Shown here: piece after piece, positions 52,284 to 61,298 of the stretch | Position numbering within the stretch: the stretch's first letter is position 1 | Layout: every line of letters starts with the position of its first letter | NCBI RefSeq assembly: GCF_032121415.1 | Contig: NZ_CP135079.1 | Location: 434,001 to 498,000 of the forward strand | Direction: 5' to 3' | DNA from: Streptomyces parvus | Lineage (GTDB): Bacteria > Actinomycetota > Actinomycetes > Streptomycetales > Streptomycetaceae | DNA length: 64,000 nucleotides | Notes under the pieces: generated by a model | The model's database searches: none | What the model was told of the DNA's origin: nothing | Seen by the model: the letters and a program-made list of their open reading frames with translations, nothing else | Made by a program: the position numbers and the translations under genes

Positions 52284-53270
52284 TCAGCCCTGGATGGTGG
52301 CGAGCCAGCCGGTCAGCAGGTCGTTCACCTCGTGGGGGCGTTCCTGCTGGATCCAGTGGCCGCAGCCTTCCAGGAGATGGGAGCCGGAGAGGGCGGGCAA
52401 GGTGGTGGGGTAGGCGTCGATGGCGTCGGCCATCCAGGTGGTGGATGCGTCTTGGGCGCCGCCGATGAACAAGGCGGGCTGGACGATCGGGGCGCCGCGG
52501 TGGGGAGCGAGGTCCTCCCAGTCGCGGTCCATGGTGCGGTAGCGGTTGAGGGCGCCGGTCAGGCCGGTGCGTTCGAACTCCCCGGCGTAGACGTCGAGAT
52601 CGTCCTCGGTCAGCCAGGAAGGAAGCGGACCGGTGGGGAACCGGTCGCGCAGCCGCCCGCCGGGCTCGACGAAGTGCGGGTCGGGCTCGCCCTCGGCCGG
52701 CATGGTGTCGGCGGAGAGGGCAGCGTAGAAGCCTGCGAGCCAACCCCGCACATCGGGCTCGATCTCCGCCTCGGCGCGGCCGGGCTCCTGGAAGTAGGAG
52801 ACGTAGAACTCCTGCTCGGGGCCTCCGATCCGGGCGAAGGCGTCCGTGGGGCGGGGGCCGCCGGGCGGCGCGTACGGGACGCTCAGCAAGCCGACCGCGC
52901 GGAAGACCTCCGGGTGGAGCAGGGCGGAAGCGGCGCCGATGGCGGAGCCCCAGTCATGGCCGACCACCACCGCGCTCCTCTCGCCGAGGGCGCGCACGAC
53001 GGCCACGTTGTCCTCCACCAGGTCGAGCATGCGGTAGTCGCCGATCGCGGCCGGCTTCGAGGAGCGGCCGTAGCCGCGCACGTCGATCGCCACTGCCCGG
53101 TACCCGGCCGCGGCCAGGGCCGGGAGCTGGTGGCGCCAGGAGTACCAGGACTCGGGGAAGCCGTGCACGAGCAGGACCAGCGGGCCGCTGCCCTGCTCGA
53201 CCAGGTGCAGGCGCCCGGCCGGGGTCTCGACGGTGCGGTGGCGCAGTACGGCGGTCGGCTCGACGGGCAT
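52284..53270 (-). CDS. Alpha/beta hydrolase, epoxide hydrolase-like
   Basis: 328 residues. Oxyanion region LLVHGFPESWYSWRHQL, nucleophile Asp in VVVGHDWGSAIGA, cap domain with two likely Tyr positions, and catalytic His in LEGCGHWIQQERP. The HGFPESWYSWR plus GHDWG pair is characteristic of soluble epoxide hydrolases. ATG at 53270 has GAGGAG 6 nt upstream. Divergent from an XRE-cupin regulator. Substrate unknown. Confidence 0.87.
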   Translation of the reverse strand: MPVEPTAVLRHRTVETPAGRLHLVEQGSGPLVLLVHGFPESWYSWRHQLPALAAAGYRAVAIDVRGYGRSSKPAAIGDYRMLDLVEDNVAVVRALGERSAVVVGHDWGSAIGAASALLHPEVFRAVGLLSVPYAPPGGPRPTDAFARIGGPEQEFYVSYFQEPGRAEAEIEPDVRGWLAGFYAALSADTMPAEGEPDPHFVEPGGRLRDRFPTGPLPSWLTEDDLDVYAGEFERTGLTGALNRYRTMDRDWEDLAPHRGAPIVQPALFIGGAQDASTTWMADAIDAYPTTLPALSGSHLLEGCGHWIQQERPHEVNDLLTGWLATIQG

Positions 53271-53347
53271 GGGGTCTCCTCGGTTCACGGGCGGCCTGCG
53301 GATACCGACCGATCATGCGGCGCGGCGGCCCCATGGCGCCATCGGCG

Positions 53348-53362
53348 TTGCCATTCGGGCAA
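53348..53362. promoter_or_regulatory. Small palindrome in the hydrolase/XRE divergent gap
   Basis: TTGCC-N5-GGCAA, 50 nt before the XRE start, is a possible operator for the XRE-cupin protein; a second palindrome ATGGCGCCAT lies just upstream. Both are short and could be chance. Confidence 0.3.
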
Positions 53363-53411
53363 ACTTGCAGGACAGCGGGGTGAAGCGGCACGGCGGGAAG
53401 GACCAGGGACG

Positions 53412-54020
53412 GTGGCAGGGGACGACGTGGCCCAGACCCTCGCGGCGCTGGGACCCAGGCTGCGGATCCTGCGCGAAGGCCGTGGCGTCACCCTCGCCGC
53501 CGTCAGCGGCGCGACCGGTATCGCGCCCAGTACGCTGTCGCGGATCGAGAACGGTCGGCGCAGACTCACCCTGGAGGTGGTGCTGCAGTTGGCGAAGGAG
53601 TACGGAGTCTCGCTGGACGAACTGGTCGGCTCCGCCCCCGCTGCCGGGCCCCGCGGCACGGCGCAGCGCGGTTTCGGCGATCACAAGACGGTGTTGCCCC
53701 TGACCCCGTATGTCGGCGGTCTGCACGCCCACAAGCATGTCCTGCCTGCCGTGGCGGAGTCGCCGGGACGGCCCCGGCAGGTGTCCCACGAGGGCTACGA
53801 GTGGCTGTGCGTCCTGTACGGGCGGTTGTGGCTCGCACTCGGTGAACAGGACGTCGTTCTGGCCGCCGGGGAGGTCGCCGAGTTCGACACCCGGGTCCCC
53901 CACGGAGTCGCGAACGCCGGCCCCGACGGACCGGTCGAGTATCTGATCATGTTCGGGCCTCAGGGTGAACGGCTGCGGCCGCGCACCCCGCCCGTCAGCC
54001 CAGCAGCGCCGCGACGGTGA
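53412..54020 (+). CDS. XRE-family regulator with cupin domain
   Basis: 202 residues. HTH at about 10-70 (LREGRGVTLAAVSGATGIAP, STLSRIENGRRRLTLEVVLQ), then a cupin sensor domain (VLYGRLWLALGEQDVVLAAG, FDTRVPHGVANAG). Start could be GTG 53412 or the in-frame GTG 53427; both have AGGG upstream. It probably regulates the divergent epoxide-hydrolase-like gene. Its last 26 nt overlap the convergent transporter. Confidence 0.82.
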   Translation: MAGDDVAQTLAALGPRLRILREGRGVTLAAVSGATGIAPSTLSRIENGRRRLTLEVVLQLAKEYGVSLDELVGSAPAAGPRGTAQRGFGDHKTVLPLTPYVGGLHAHKHVLPAVAESPGRPRQVSHEGYEWLCVLYGRLWLALGEQDVVLAAGEVAEFDTRVPHGVANAGPDGPVEYLIMFGPQGERLRPRTPPVSPAAPRR

Positions 54021-54918
54021 CGAGCACCGGGACCGACAGCAGCGTGGACAGCAGGATGGAGTCCCGCGCGAACCGTTCGGCGACCCGGTAGTGCGAGGCG
54101 TACGTGAAGAGGTTCTGGGCGGCCGGGAGTGCCGCGATCACGACGACGTCCAGCAGCGCCTCGCCCCGCAGGCGGATGAGGCCCGCGCCGACGGCCCAGG
54201 CGACGAGCGGCTGGGCGACGGTCTTCAGCAGGGCGGACAGGTACAGCGCGCCCCGGTCCTCCCCGCGGCCGGGTCGTTCGGCGCCGCGCAGGGATATCCC
54301 GAAGGCGAGGAGGACCGCGGGGACCGACATGTTGCCGATGAGGACGAGCGGTTCGAGCAGCGGGCCGGGCAGGGTCAGGCCGGATGCCGCCACCGCCACG
54401 CCGGACAGCGATCCGATCGCCATGGGGTTGCGCAGGGGGGTGGTCAGCCGCCGGAGGAGCGACACCGGCTCCCCGGGACGGCTGAGGTCGAGGACGGTCA
54501 GCGCCAGTGGGGTCACCACGATCTGCTGGAGCAGCAGGACCGGAGCGACGAGCGAGGCGTCGCCGAGTACGTAGACGGCGATCGGGATGCCCAGGTTCCC
54601 GGCGTTGACGTAGCAGGAGCACAGGGCGCCGATCGCGACCCGTCCGGCGTCCCAGCGCAGGAACGGCCCGGCCACCGCGATGAACACGGCGGCGGCCGCC
54701 CCCGTGGCGATGGCCGTGACCAGCAGACGCCGCGACAGGACGACGGACAGGTCGGCGCCCGCGAGCATCGTGAAGAGCAGGGCCGGGGTCGCGACGTTGA
54801 AGGCGAGCCGGGTCAGCACGGTGCGGCCGTCCTGCCCCAGGTAGCCCCGGCGCCCTATGACGTACCCGACGGCGATGACGGTGGCGATCACCGTGAATCC
54901 GGTGAGAACTCCCTGCAT
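53995..54918 (-). CDS. AEC-family transporter
   Basis: 307 residues with about ten TM helices in two five-helix halves, matching auxin efflux carrier (AEC) proteins: FTVIATVIAVGYVIGRRGYL at the N-terminus, CSCYVNAGNLGIPIAVYV in the middle with the NxGNxGIP signature, and IAALPAAQNLFTYASHYRVA near the end with the PxAQN motif. Ends 26 nt inside the convergent XRE gene. Substrates of bacterial members include malonate and other dicarboxylates; none can be assigned. Confidence 0.87.
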   Translation of the reverse strand: MQGVLTGFTVIATVIAVGYVIGRRGYLGQDGRTVLTRLAFNVATPALLFTMLAGADLSVVLSRRLLVTAIATGAAAAVFIAVAGPFLRWDAGRVAIGALCSCYVNAGNLGIPIAVYVLGDASLVAPVLLLQQIVVTPLALTVLDLSRPGEPVSLLRRLTTPLRNPMAIGSLSGVAVAASGLTLPGPLLEPLVLIGNMSVPAVLLAFGISLRGAERPGRGEDRGALYLSALLKTVAQPLVAWAVGAGLIRLRGEALLDVVVIAALPAAQNLFTYASHYRVAERFARDSILLSTLLSVPVLVTVAALLG

Positions 54919-55266
54919 GTCTTCCTTGCGGGTGGATCAGGTGCGGTGGGCGTCCGCCGGGCCGAACGGCTGGTCAGGTGCATGCCGGGACAGCGTCTCA
55001 GACCGCTGGCGGCGCTCCTGAGGCGGGGGCGCGGCCGGTCGCGCACGACGCATCGGGCCCCGGGCCCCGGGCCGGGCCAGTCCCCACGTTCCGTCCCGGT
55101 CGCTCGGCCCGCCCGGACCGAGCCCGCCTCACCCGTTCGCTCCACCACCGGGACCGCCCACCAGCGCCCCGTTCCCTCCGATATGCCCCTTTCGTCGAAT
55201 CGCCTTAGCCTGCTGACACTGCTCGGATAGTCGACAGCCGGCGCCGTCGGCGGAGGGCGAGCTTCC
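54919..55266. other. 348-nt control region of the glp operon
   Basis: No gene seen. It contains a GGGCCCC tandem run near 55050 and a less GC-rich segment from about 55175 to 55240 where the glpFK promoter is expected. I could not pick clear -35/-10 boxes or a regulator site. Confidence 0.4.
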
Positions 55267-56112
55267 ATGACTGAGCTACGCAAGAAGTCCGGACTGGTCG
55301 GCGAGTTGTCGGCCGAGTTCGCGGGCACGATGATCCTCATCCTCTTCGGCTGCGGTGTCGTGGCCCAGGTGGCGGCGGGCGGAGCCTTGACGGATCCGGC
55401 CGGCGGGCTCGGGGACCACGACAGCATCGCCTGGGCGTGGGGGCTGGGCGTCACGCTCGGCGTCTACGTCGCGGCGCGGCTGAGCGGGGCCCATCTCAAC
55501 CCCGCGGTGACCCTGGCGCTCGCCGCGTTCAAGGGGTTCCCGTGGCGCAAGGTGGCACCCTACGCGGTGGCGCAGACAGCCGGGGCGTTCGTGGCCGCGC
55601 TGATCGTCCGCTGGAACTACAGCGAGGCGCTGGCGAAGGCCGACCCCGGGCACACCATCAAGACGCAGGGGGTGTTCTCCACCCTGCCCGCCAACGGCAA
55701 CCCGGCGCTGCCGGTGCACGAGTGGGGCGCGTTCCGCGACCAGATCATCGGCACCGCCATCCTGCTGCTGCTGATCCTGGCCATCACCGACATGCTCAAC
55801 ACCCCGCCCGGCTCGAACCTGGGCCCGTTCATCATCGGGCTGGTCGTGGTCGCGATCGGCATGGCCTGGGGAACGAACGCCGGGTACGCGATCAACCCGG
55901 CCCGTGACTTCGGCCCCCGGCTGGCGAGCTTCCTCACCGGTTACGGCGGGGCGTGGCGGGACCAGTACGGGAATCTCTACTTCTGGGTGCCCATCATCGG
56001 CCCGCTGATCGGCGGCCTGTTGGGCGCGGGGCTCTACAAGTTCCTCGTCGGACGCTTCCTGCCGTCCGCCGAACCCGAACCGCCGGGCCGTGTCCCGGCG
56101 TCCCAAGACTGA
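55267..56112 (+). CDS. glpF: Glycerol uptake facilitator
   Basis: 281 residues, MIP superfamily with six TM helices. The first pore box is [14 protein letters not shown]; the second is [13 protein letters not shown], where the Asp after NPAR is diagnostic of glycerol facilitators rather than water channels. GGAGGGCGAG precedes the ATG. It is followed 28 nt later by glpK. A 34-residue insertion before TM4 ([20 protein letters not shown]) is normal for GlpF. Confidence 0.93.
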   Translation: MTELRKKSGLVGELSAEFAGTMILILFGCGVVAQVAAGGALTDPAGGLGDHDSIAWAWGLGVTLGVYVAARLSGAHLNPAVTLALAAFKGFPWRKVAPYAVAQTAGAFVAALIVRWNYSEALAKADPGHTIKTQGVFSTLPANGNPALPVHEWGAFRDQIIGTAILLLLILAITDMLNTPPGSNLGPFIIGLVVVAIGMAWGTNAGYAINPARDFGPRLASFLTGYGGAWRDQYGNLYFWVPIIGPLIGGLLGAGLYKFLVGRFLPSAEPEPPGRVPASQD

Positions 56113-56140
56113 ACCACAGCGCCCGGAGAGGCAGCACATC

Positions 56141-57658
56141 ATGGCGGACTTCATCGGCGCGGTGGACCAGGGGACCACCAGCACCCGATTCATGATCTTC
56201 GATCACGGCGGCAACGAGGTCGCCAAGCACCAGCTGGAGCACGAGCAGATCCTGCCCCGCTCCGGCTGGGTGGAGCACGATCCCGTGGAGATCTGGGAGC
56301 GCACCAACTCGGTGATCCAGAACGCCCTGCGGCACGGCGGTCTGTCGCCGACCGACCTGGTGTCGATCGGCATCACCAACCAGCGGGAGACCACGGTGGT
56401 CTGGGACCCGCGCAACGGGCGGCCCTATTACAACGCCATCGTCTGGCAGGACACCCGTACGGACGTCATCGCCGCGAACCTGGAGCGTTCGGGGAAGGGC
56501 GAGGTCATCCGCCGCAAGGCGGGGCTGCCGCCGGCGACGTACTTCTCCGGCGGCAAGATCCAGTGGATCCTGGAGAACGTCGACGGCGTACGGCAGGCCG
56601 CCGAGGCCGGTCACGCGATCTTCGGCAACACGGACGCCTGGGTCCTGTGGAACCTGACCGGCGGCCCGAACGGCGGTATCCACGCCACCGACGTGACCAA
56701 CGCGAGCCGCACCATGCTGATGAACCTGGAGACCCTCGACTGGGACGAGGAACTCCTGGACTTCTTCGGCATCCCCCGGGCGATGCTCCCGAAGATCAAC
56801 CCCTCCTCGCACCCGGATGCCTACGGCTCCACACGCACCTCCCGGCCGCTGAGCGCCGCCATTCCCATCGGCGGCGTCCTCGGCGACCAGCAGGCGGCCA
56901 CCGTCGGCCAGGTCTGCTTCTCGCCCGGCGAGGCCAAGAACACCTACGGGACCGGAAACTTCCTGGTGCTCAACACCGGTGCCGAGCTGGTCCGTTCGCA
57001 GAACGGCCTGCTCACCACGGTGGCGTACCAGTTCGGCGACGAACCGGTGGTCTACGCCCTGGAGGGGTCCATCGCCGTCACCGGATCCGCGGTGCAGTGG
57101 CTGCGCGACCAGATGAAGATCATCAAGTCGGCGCCGGAGAGCGAGGAGCTGGCCCGCAGCGTCCAGGACAACGGCGGGATGTACTTCGTGCCCGCGTTCT
57201 CCGGCCTGTTCGCACCGTACTGGCGTTCCGATGCCCGCGGCGCGATCGTCGGCCTGGCCCGGTACAACGACAACGCCCACCTGGCGCGGGCCACGCTGGA
57301 GGCCATCTGCTACCAGAGCCGCGATGTGGTCGAGGCGATGGAGCAGGACTCCGGGGTCCATCTCGACGTGCTCAAGGTCGACGGCGGCGTCACCGCCAAC
57401 GACCTCTGCATGCAGATCCAGGCGGACGTCCTCGGCGTCGAGGTCAGCCGTCCCGTCGTCGCCGAGACGACCGCTCTCGGCGCCGCCTACGCGGCGGGGC
57501 TCGCCACCGGTTTCTGGCAGAACACCGACGAGCTGCGCGCCCAGTGGCACGAGTCGAAGCGCTGGTCGCCCCAGTGGTCCGAGAAGCAGCGCGCGGAGGG
57601 CTACGCGGGCTGGAAGAGAGCGGTGGAGCGCACCCTGGACTGGGTGAAGGTGCCCTGA
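56141..57658 (+). CDS. glpK: Glycerol kinase
   Basis: 505 residues, the usual length. FGGY motifs: [15 protein letters not shown] (ATP), [50 protein letters not shown] and [12 protein letters not shown]. The ATG at 56141 has GGAGAGG upstream. Phosphorylates glycerol to glycerol-3-phosphate, trapping what GlpF admits. No glycerol-3-phosphate dehydrogenase or GylR-type regulator is adjacent. A hairpin follows the stop at 57674. Confidence 0.95.
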   Translation: MADFIGAVDQGTTSTRFMIFDHGGNEVAKHQLEHEQILPRSGWVEHDPVEIWERTNSVIQNALRHGGLSPTDLVSIGITNQRETTVVWDPRNGRPYYNAIVWQDTRTDVIAANLERSGKGEVIRRKAGLPPATYFSGGKIQWILENVDGVRQAAEAGHAIFGNTDAWVLWNLTGGPNGGIHATDVTNASRTMLMNLETLDWDEELLDFFGIPRAMLPKINPSSHPDAYGSTRTSRPLSAAIPIGGVLGDQQAATVGQVCFSPGEAKNTYGTGNFLVLNTGAELVRSQNGLLTTVAYQFGDEPVVYALEGSIAVTGSAVQWLRDQMKIIKSAPESEELARSVQDNGGMYFVPAFSGLFAPYWRSDARGAIVGLARYNDNAHLARATLEAICYQSRDVVEAMEQDSGVHLDVLKVDGGVTANDLCMQIQADVLGVEVSRPVVAETTALGAAYAAGLATGFWQNTDELRAQWHESKRWSPQWSEKQRAEGYAGWKRAVERTLDWVKVP

Positions 57659-57673
57659 CGCGCTCGCATAGGT

Positions 57674-57713
57674 TGGGCCGGTCCCTTCCGCCATTCCGAC
57701 GAGGACCGGCCCA
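57674..57713 (+). terminator. Hairpin between glpK and the acetyltransferase start
   Basis: 11-bp perfect stem (57674-57684 against 57703-57713) with an 18-nt loop. Its 3' arm runs into the A of the next ATG, so it may end glpFK transcription and also cover the GNAT ribosome-binding site. Confidence 0.7.
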
Positions 57714-58240
57714 TGCCCAGCAGTACCAGCATCCGCCTGATAGAGCCCGCCGACGCCGCCCCGATCGCCGCCCACCGGGTACGGGACGCCGAGGCGTTCC
57801 GGCCGTGGGAACCGGCCCAGCCGGACGACTTCTTCACTCCGGAGGGCCAGGCGGAGCGGATCGAGGGCCTGTTGGCGGGGTACCGGGCCGGCACGGTCTG
57901 GCCGGGAGCGGTACTCGCCGGTGACAAGGTGGTCGGGCAGATCACCGTCGGGGGCATCCTGCCGCAGCCGCATCTGCGCCGCGGCTCCGTCGGCTACTGG
58001 ATCGCCTCCGTCGCCCAGAACCGGGGCCATGCCGGGAAGGCCGTCGGGCTCGCCCTGCGGGTGATGCGGGAGGAACTCGGCCTGCACCGCGCCGAGGCGT
58101 CCACCAACCTGGAGAACCTGCCCTCCCAACGGGTACTGCGCCGCAACGGGTTCACCCCGTACGGCGTCGCGCACGCCGCGATCTTCCTCGACGGGGGCTG
58201 GCGGGACGGGCTGCTGTGGGAGCGGATCCTCGGCGACTGA
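57713..58240 (+). CDS. GNAT N-acetyltransferase (RimJ/RimL-like)
   Basis: 175 residues. Motif A is GSVGYWIASVAQNRGHAGKA, with an RNRGHAG-type acetyl-CoA loop; motif B is HRAEASTNLENLPSQRVLRR with NGFTPYGVA. This fits ribosomal-protein-alanine acetyltransferase-like enzymes, many of which act on small amines or antibiotics. The GAGGA RBS lies at the base of the hairpin described at 57674-57713. Confidence 0.87.
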   Translation: MPSSTSIRLIEPADAAPIAAHRVRDAEAFRPWEPAQPDDFFTPEGQAERIEGLLAGYRAGTVWPGAVLAGDKVVGQITVGGILPQPHLRRGSVGYWIASVAQNRGHAGKAVGLALRVMREELGLHRAEASTNLENLPSQRVLRRNGFTPYGVAHAAIFLDGGWRDGLLWERILGD

Positions 58241-58249
58241 GCGCCTCCC

Positions 58250-58860
58250 TGGCGGCTCGCCTCGGGTGCCACCCTGCACGACAGGCCCACGACGCGGAGC
58301 GTTACGGCGCACTGGTCGAGAAGTGCGAGCAGTTGGTGTTCCCGCTGACCTGTCTGACGGCCGATCCCTCTGGGAGTACGTGGGGACCTGTCTCCTGACC
58401 GGTCCGGGGAGCGCCTCGACGGCCGCCGCCCTCGACGACGCCGGACGGCGGCCGCGGCTGCGGATCGCGGAGGAGGGTGTGCCGGCCGAGGCGCCGCGCG
58501 GACACGCCGGACCGGATCGACTGGGCGGCCGGCCCCGCGGATGCCGCGGTCGCCTCGAACGCGCCGGCGTACCGCACCGACGAGGAGGCCGTACGGCTCC
58601 TCACGCGGCCGGCCGAGTGGACGGGCACGGCGGTGCTCGTGGATGCCTCGCGCCCCGACGGGCTGAGCCCGCACGCGGCCGAGGCGGCGCTGCACGCGTT
58701 CACCGCGACCGGCAGCCCGCTGCGCGACTCCGCCCCCCCGCCTGTTCTCGCGGAGCGGTTCGGGCCGACGGGTCGAGCGGACCGTCGCACTCGGCGGGGG
58801 CGCGGAGGCCACGGTCCTGCGACGAGCCTGAACACCGCCCCCGCGTGGGTGGGCGGGGAG
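58250..58860 (+). pseudogene. Eroded coding segment, family not recognised
   Basis: Protein-like sequence is spread over three frames: HDAERYGALVEKCEQLVFPL, then WEYVGTCLLTGPGSASTAAA in the next frame, then DRIDWAAGPADAAVASNAPA and TDEEAVRLLTRPAEWTGTAV in a third. Each piece has coding-like codon use but none has a start and stop of its own, as expected for a gene with at least two frameshifts. It ends against the convergent kinase gene. I cannot name the ancestor. Confidence 0.45.
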
Positions 58861-58870
58861 GCCGCCGGGG

Positions 58871-61147
58871 TCAGCCCGACCTCGGCGGCTGCCGTGCGTC
58901 GAAGGCGAAGAGGGTGTTCTTCGCCGCGGCCACGAACAGCGCACGTCCCGCGACGGTCACGCGCGGACTGGCGCCCTCCTGGCCCGTGAGTCCGTCGGCC
59001 TGCGGGTCCGTCGACCACAGCGTCTTCCCGTCGTCGGGCGAGAGCGCGACCACCCGCCCGGTGGCCGAGCTGAAGTACACCGCGCCGTCACCCGTGGCGG
59101 GCCCGGACGCGCCTTCCACGCCCGTCTGCCGCTTCCACTTCTTCCGGCCGGTGGCGGGGTCGAACGCCGTGACGAGACCGGTCTGCCCGCTCACGTAGAC
59201 GGTGCCGTCCGCCATCCCGGGGGTGCCGTCGTACACCTGGCCGAGCGGGGAGCGGGTCACCTTCCCCGAGGCCGGGTCGACGCGGACCACCTCGTCGTAT
59301 CCGGCCTGCGCGGTCCCCTCGTAGTGCTGGGAGAGCAGGACGAGAGAGCCGTCGGCGTCGCCCACCGGCACGGCGGGTCCTTCGACCTCGACGGGCCCGC
59401 CCAGCTCCCCGGAGTCGAGGGCGAGCGTACGGAGGGTGGGGCTGCGCGGTTCGAGGGCGTCGACCTCCGCGTCGGTCGCGCACATCGCGAGAAGCCGCGG
59501 GCCCGCCGGGACGGGCGCGCACTGGGTGCCGGCGGGGAACGGCGCCGTCCAGGCGACCTCGCCGCTGTGGGCGTCCCGGGCCTCGAAGCGGGAGTTGGAG
59601 GCGTCGACCGTCACCACGGCGGAGCCGGCCACGACGGCGTCCTCGGTCCGGCCGGTGACGGCCGTCGACTGGGCGCCGGACGGTGTGGACCACAGCTCCT
59701 CGCCGCTGTCCGCGTCGAGGGCCACGACCTCGGTGGGCGGGCCCTGCGGGGCGTCCTGGTCGGCGATGCGGTAGCCGACCACGGTGTCGCCGGTGGCGCC
59801 CACCATGTACATGCCCTGGGCGGGCACCCCGGGGCTCTTCGCCGTCCACACCGGCGATCCGTCCGCAGGGTTCACCCGGGTCGCGATGACGCCGCCGCCC
59901 CCGCAGAACAGCGCGGTCTCGCGTGCGACGCAGCGCAGTTCGTCGGGGATGTCCTCGCGGCCGCCCGGCACGGTCGTGCGCCACGGCTCGAAGCCGTCCG
60001 GGAGGGTGCCGCCCGGCGCGGCGGCGCTCCGCCCGGCGTCCGCGCCCCGGGCGTCCGTGCCGTCGCCGTTCCCGTCGGCGCCACCCGTCGTCAGCACGGC
60101 GACTCCCCCGCCGATCGCCGCCACCGCGACCGCCGCGGCGAGCACGGGCCGCCACCGGCGACGCAGCCGGCCGCCGATCGCGGGGCCGCTGCTCCCACCC
60201 GGAGGGGTAGGGGTGGCCGGGGCCGGGGAGGCCGGTGCGGAGGTGGTCGGAGGCGGGGTCCGCGGTGTCAGGAGGTGGTGCTGGGTGAGCATGTCGCGGG
60301 TCCGGCCCGCCCCCGGCCCGCCGGTGGCGGTGGAGCCCAGGTCGGCCGGCAGATCGCGCAGCAGCACGAGGAGTTCGTCCGCCGAGGGGCGCTTCTCGGG
60401 CTCCTTGTCCAGGCACGGCTCGACGACCGCGCGCAGGGCATCCGGTACGGCGCCCAACGACGGTTCCTCGTGCACCACTTGGTAGGCCGTGATGTAGGGG
60501 CTGTCCGCGTCGAAGGGCCCGTGGCCCGTCGCCGCGTACACCAGGAGCGTCCCCAGCGAGAAGACATCGGAGCGCGGCCCCACGCCGCGCGGAGCCTGCA
60601 ACTGCTCGGGCGACATGAAGGGCGGTGTACCGATGACCCGCCCGGTCATCGTCAGCGTCTGCTGGTCCACCGCGCGCGAGATGCCGAAGTCGATGACGCG
60701 GGGCCCCTCGGCCGAGAGGACGACGTTCGAGGGCTTCAGATCGCGGTGGACGACTCCCACCCGGTGGATGTCGCGCAGCGCCTCGGCCAGCCCGATGGCG
60801 AGCCTCCGCAGCTCCGCCCCGTCCAGGGGACCGTCGTCGGTGATGCGCCGGGCGAGCGTGGGGCCCTCGATGTAGGTCGTCGCCATCCACGGCTGGTCGG
60901 CCTCGGGTGCGGCGTCGACCACGGCGGCGGTGAACGCGCCGCTCACCCGCCGTGCGGCGGCCACCTCCTGCCGGAACCGGATGCGGAACTCGTCGTCCCC
61001 CGCGAACTGCTGGTGGATCAGCTTGATCGCGATGGGCCGGCCTGAACTCGTACGGGCCAGGAAGACCGTGCCCATGCCACCCGAACCGAGCCGCTCCTCC
61101 AGCGGATAATCGCCGATCTCGGCTGGATCACCTCCGCGCAGCGACAC
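58871..61147 (-). CDS. Ser/Thr kinase with PQQ-type beta-propeller sensor
   Basis: 758 residues. Kinase domain at about 10-270 with LGSGGMGTVFLA, AIKLI, VVHRDLKPSNVVL at about 132, VIDFGIS and FMSPEQ. A Pro/Thr linker precedes one TM at about 329-352 (LAAAVAVAAIGGGVAVLTTG). The outer part of about 400 residues has repeated WT/LDxxSGxxxW blades (ALDADSGEELWSTPSG, FDPATGRKKWKRQTG, LSPDDGKTLWSTD), the PQQ/PQQ-like propeller. GTG at 61147 is preferred because GGAGG lies about 10 nt upstream and the fold begins there. Probably senses an extracellular ligand through the propeller. Confidence 0.88.
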   Translation of the reverse strand: MSLRGGDPAEIGDYPLEERLGSGGMGTVFLARTSSGRPIAIKLIHQQFAGDDEFRIRFRQEVAAARRVSGAFTAAVVDAAPEADQPWMATTYIEGPTLARRITDDGPLDGAELRRLAIGLAEALRDIHRVGVVHRDLKPSNVVLSAEGPRVIDFGISRAVDQQTLTMTGRVIGTPPFMSPEQLQAPRGVGPRSDVFSLGTLLVYAATGHGPFDADSPYITAYQVVHEEPSLGAVPDALRAVVEPCLDKEPEKRPSADELLVLLRDLPADLGSTATGGPGAGRTRDMLTQHHLLTPRTPPPTTSAPASPAPATPTPPGGSSGPAIGGRLRRRWRPVLAAAVAVAAIGGGVAVLTTGGADGNGDGTDARGADAGRSAAAPGGTLPDGFEPWRTTVPGGREDIPDELRCVARETALFCGGGGVIATRVNPADGSPVWTAKSPGVPAQGMYMVGATGDTVVGYRIADQDAPQGPPTEVVALDADSGEELWSTPSGAQSTAVTGRTEDAVVAGSAVVTVDASNSRFEARDAHSGEVAWTAPFPAGTQCAPVPAGPRLLAMCATDAEVDALEPRSPTLRTLALDSGELGGPVEVEGPAVPVGDADGSLVLLSQHYEGTAQAGYDEVVRVDPASGKVTRSPLGQVYDGTPGMADGTVYVSGQTGLVTAFDPATGRKKWKRQTGVEGASGPATGDGAVYFSSATGRVVALSPDDGKTLWSTDPQADGLTGQEGASPRVTVAGRALFVAAAKNTLFAFDARQPPRSG

Positions 61148-61298
61148 TCTCCCCGACCTCCCGTCCCCCGTGCGTCCGTCTCTGCCACCACGGGCCTGCT
61201 CATCTGTGCTGCACACAAACTAGCCGCAGGGCGGTACGGCGGAGCAAAGCGGGTGACCGACAGGGAGCGGGACCCCGGGGGCTGGCCCGTGGACCGCC

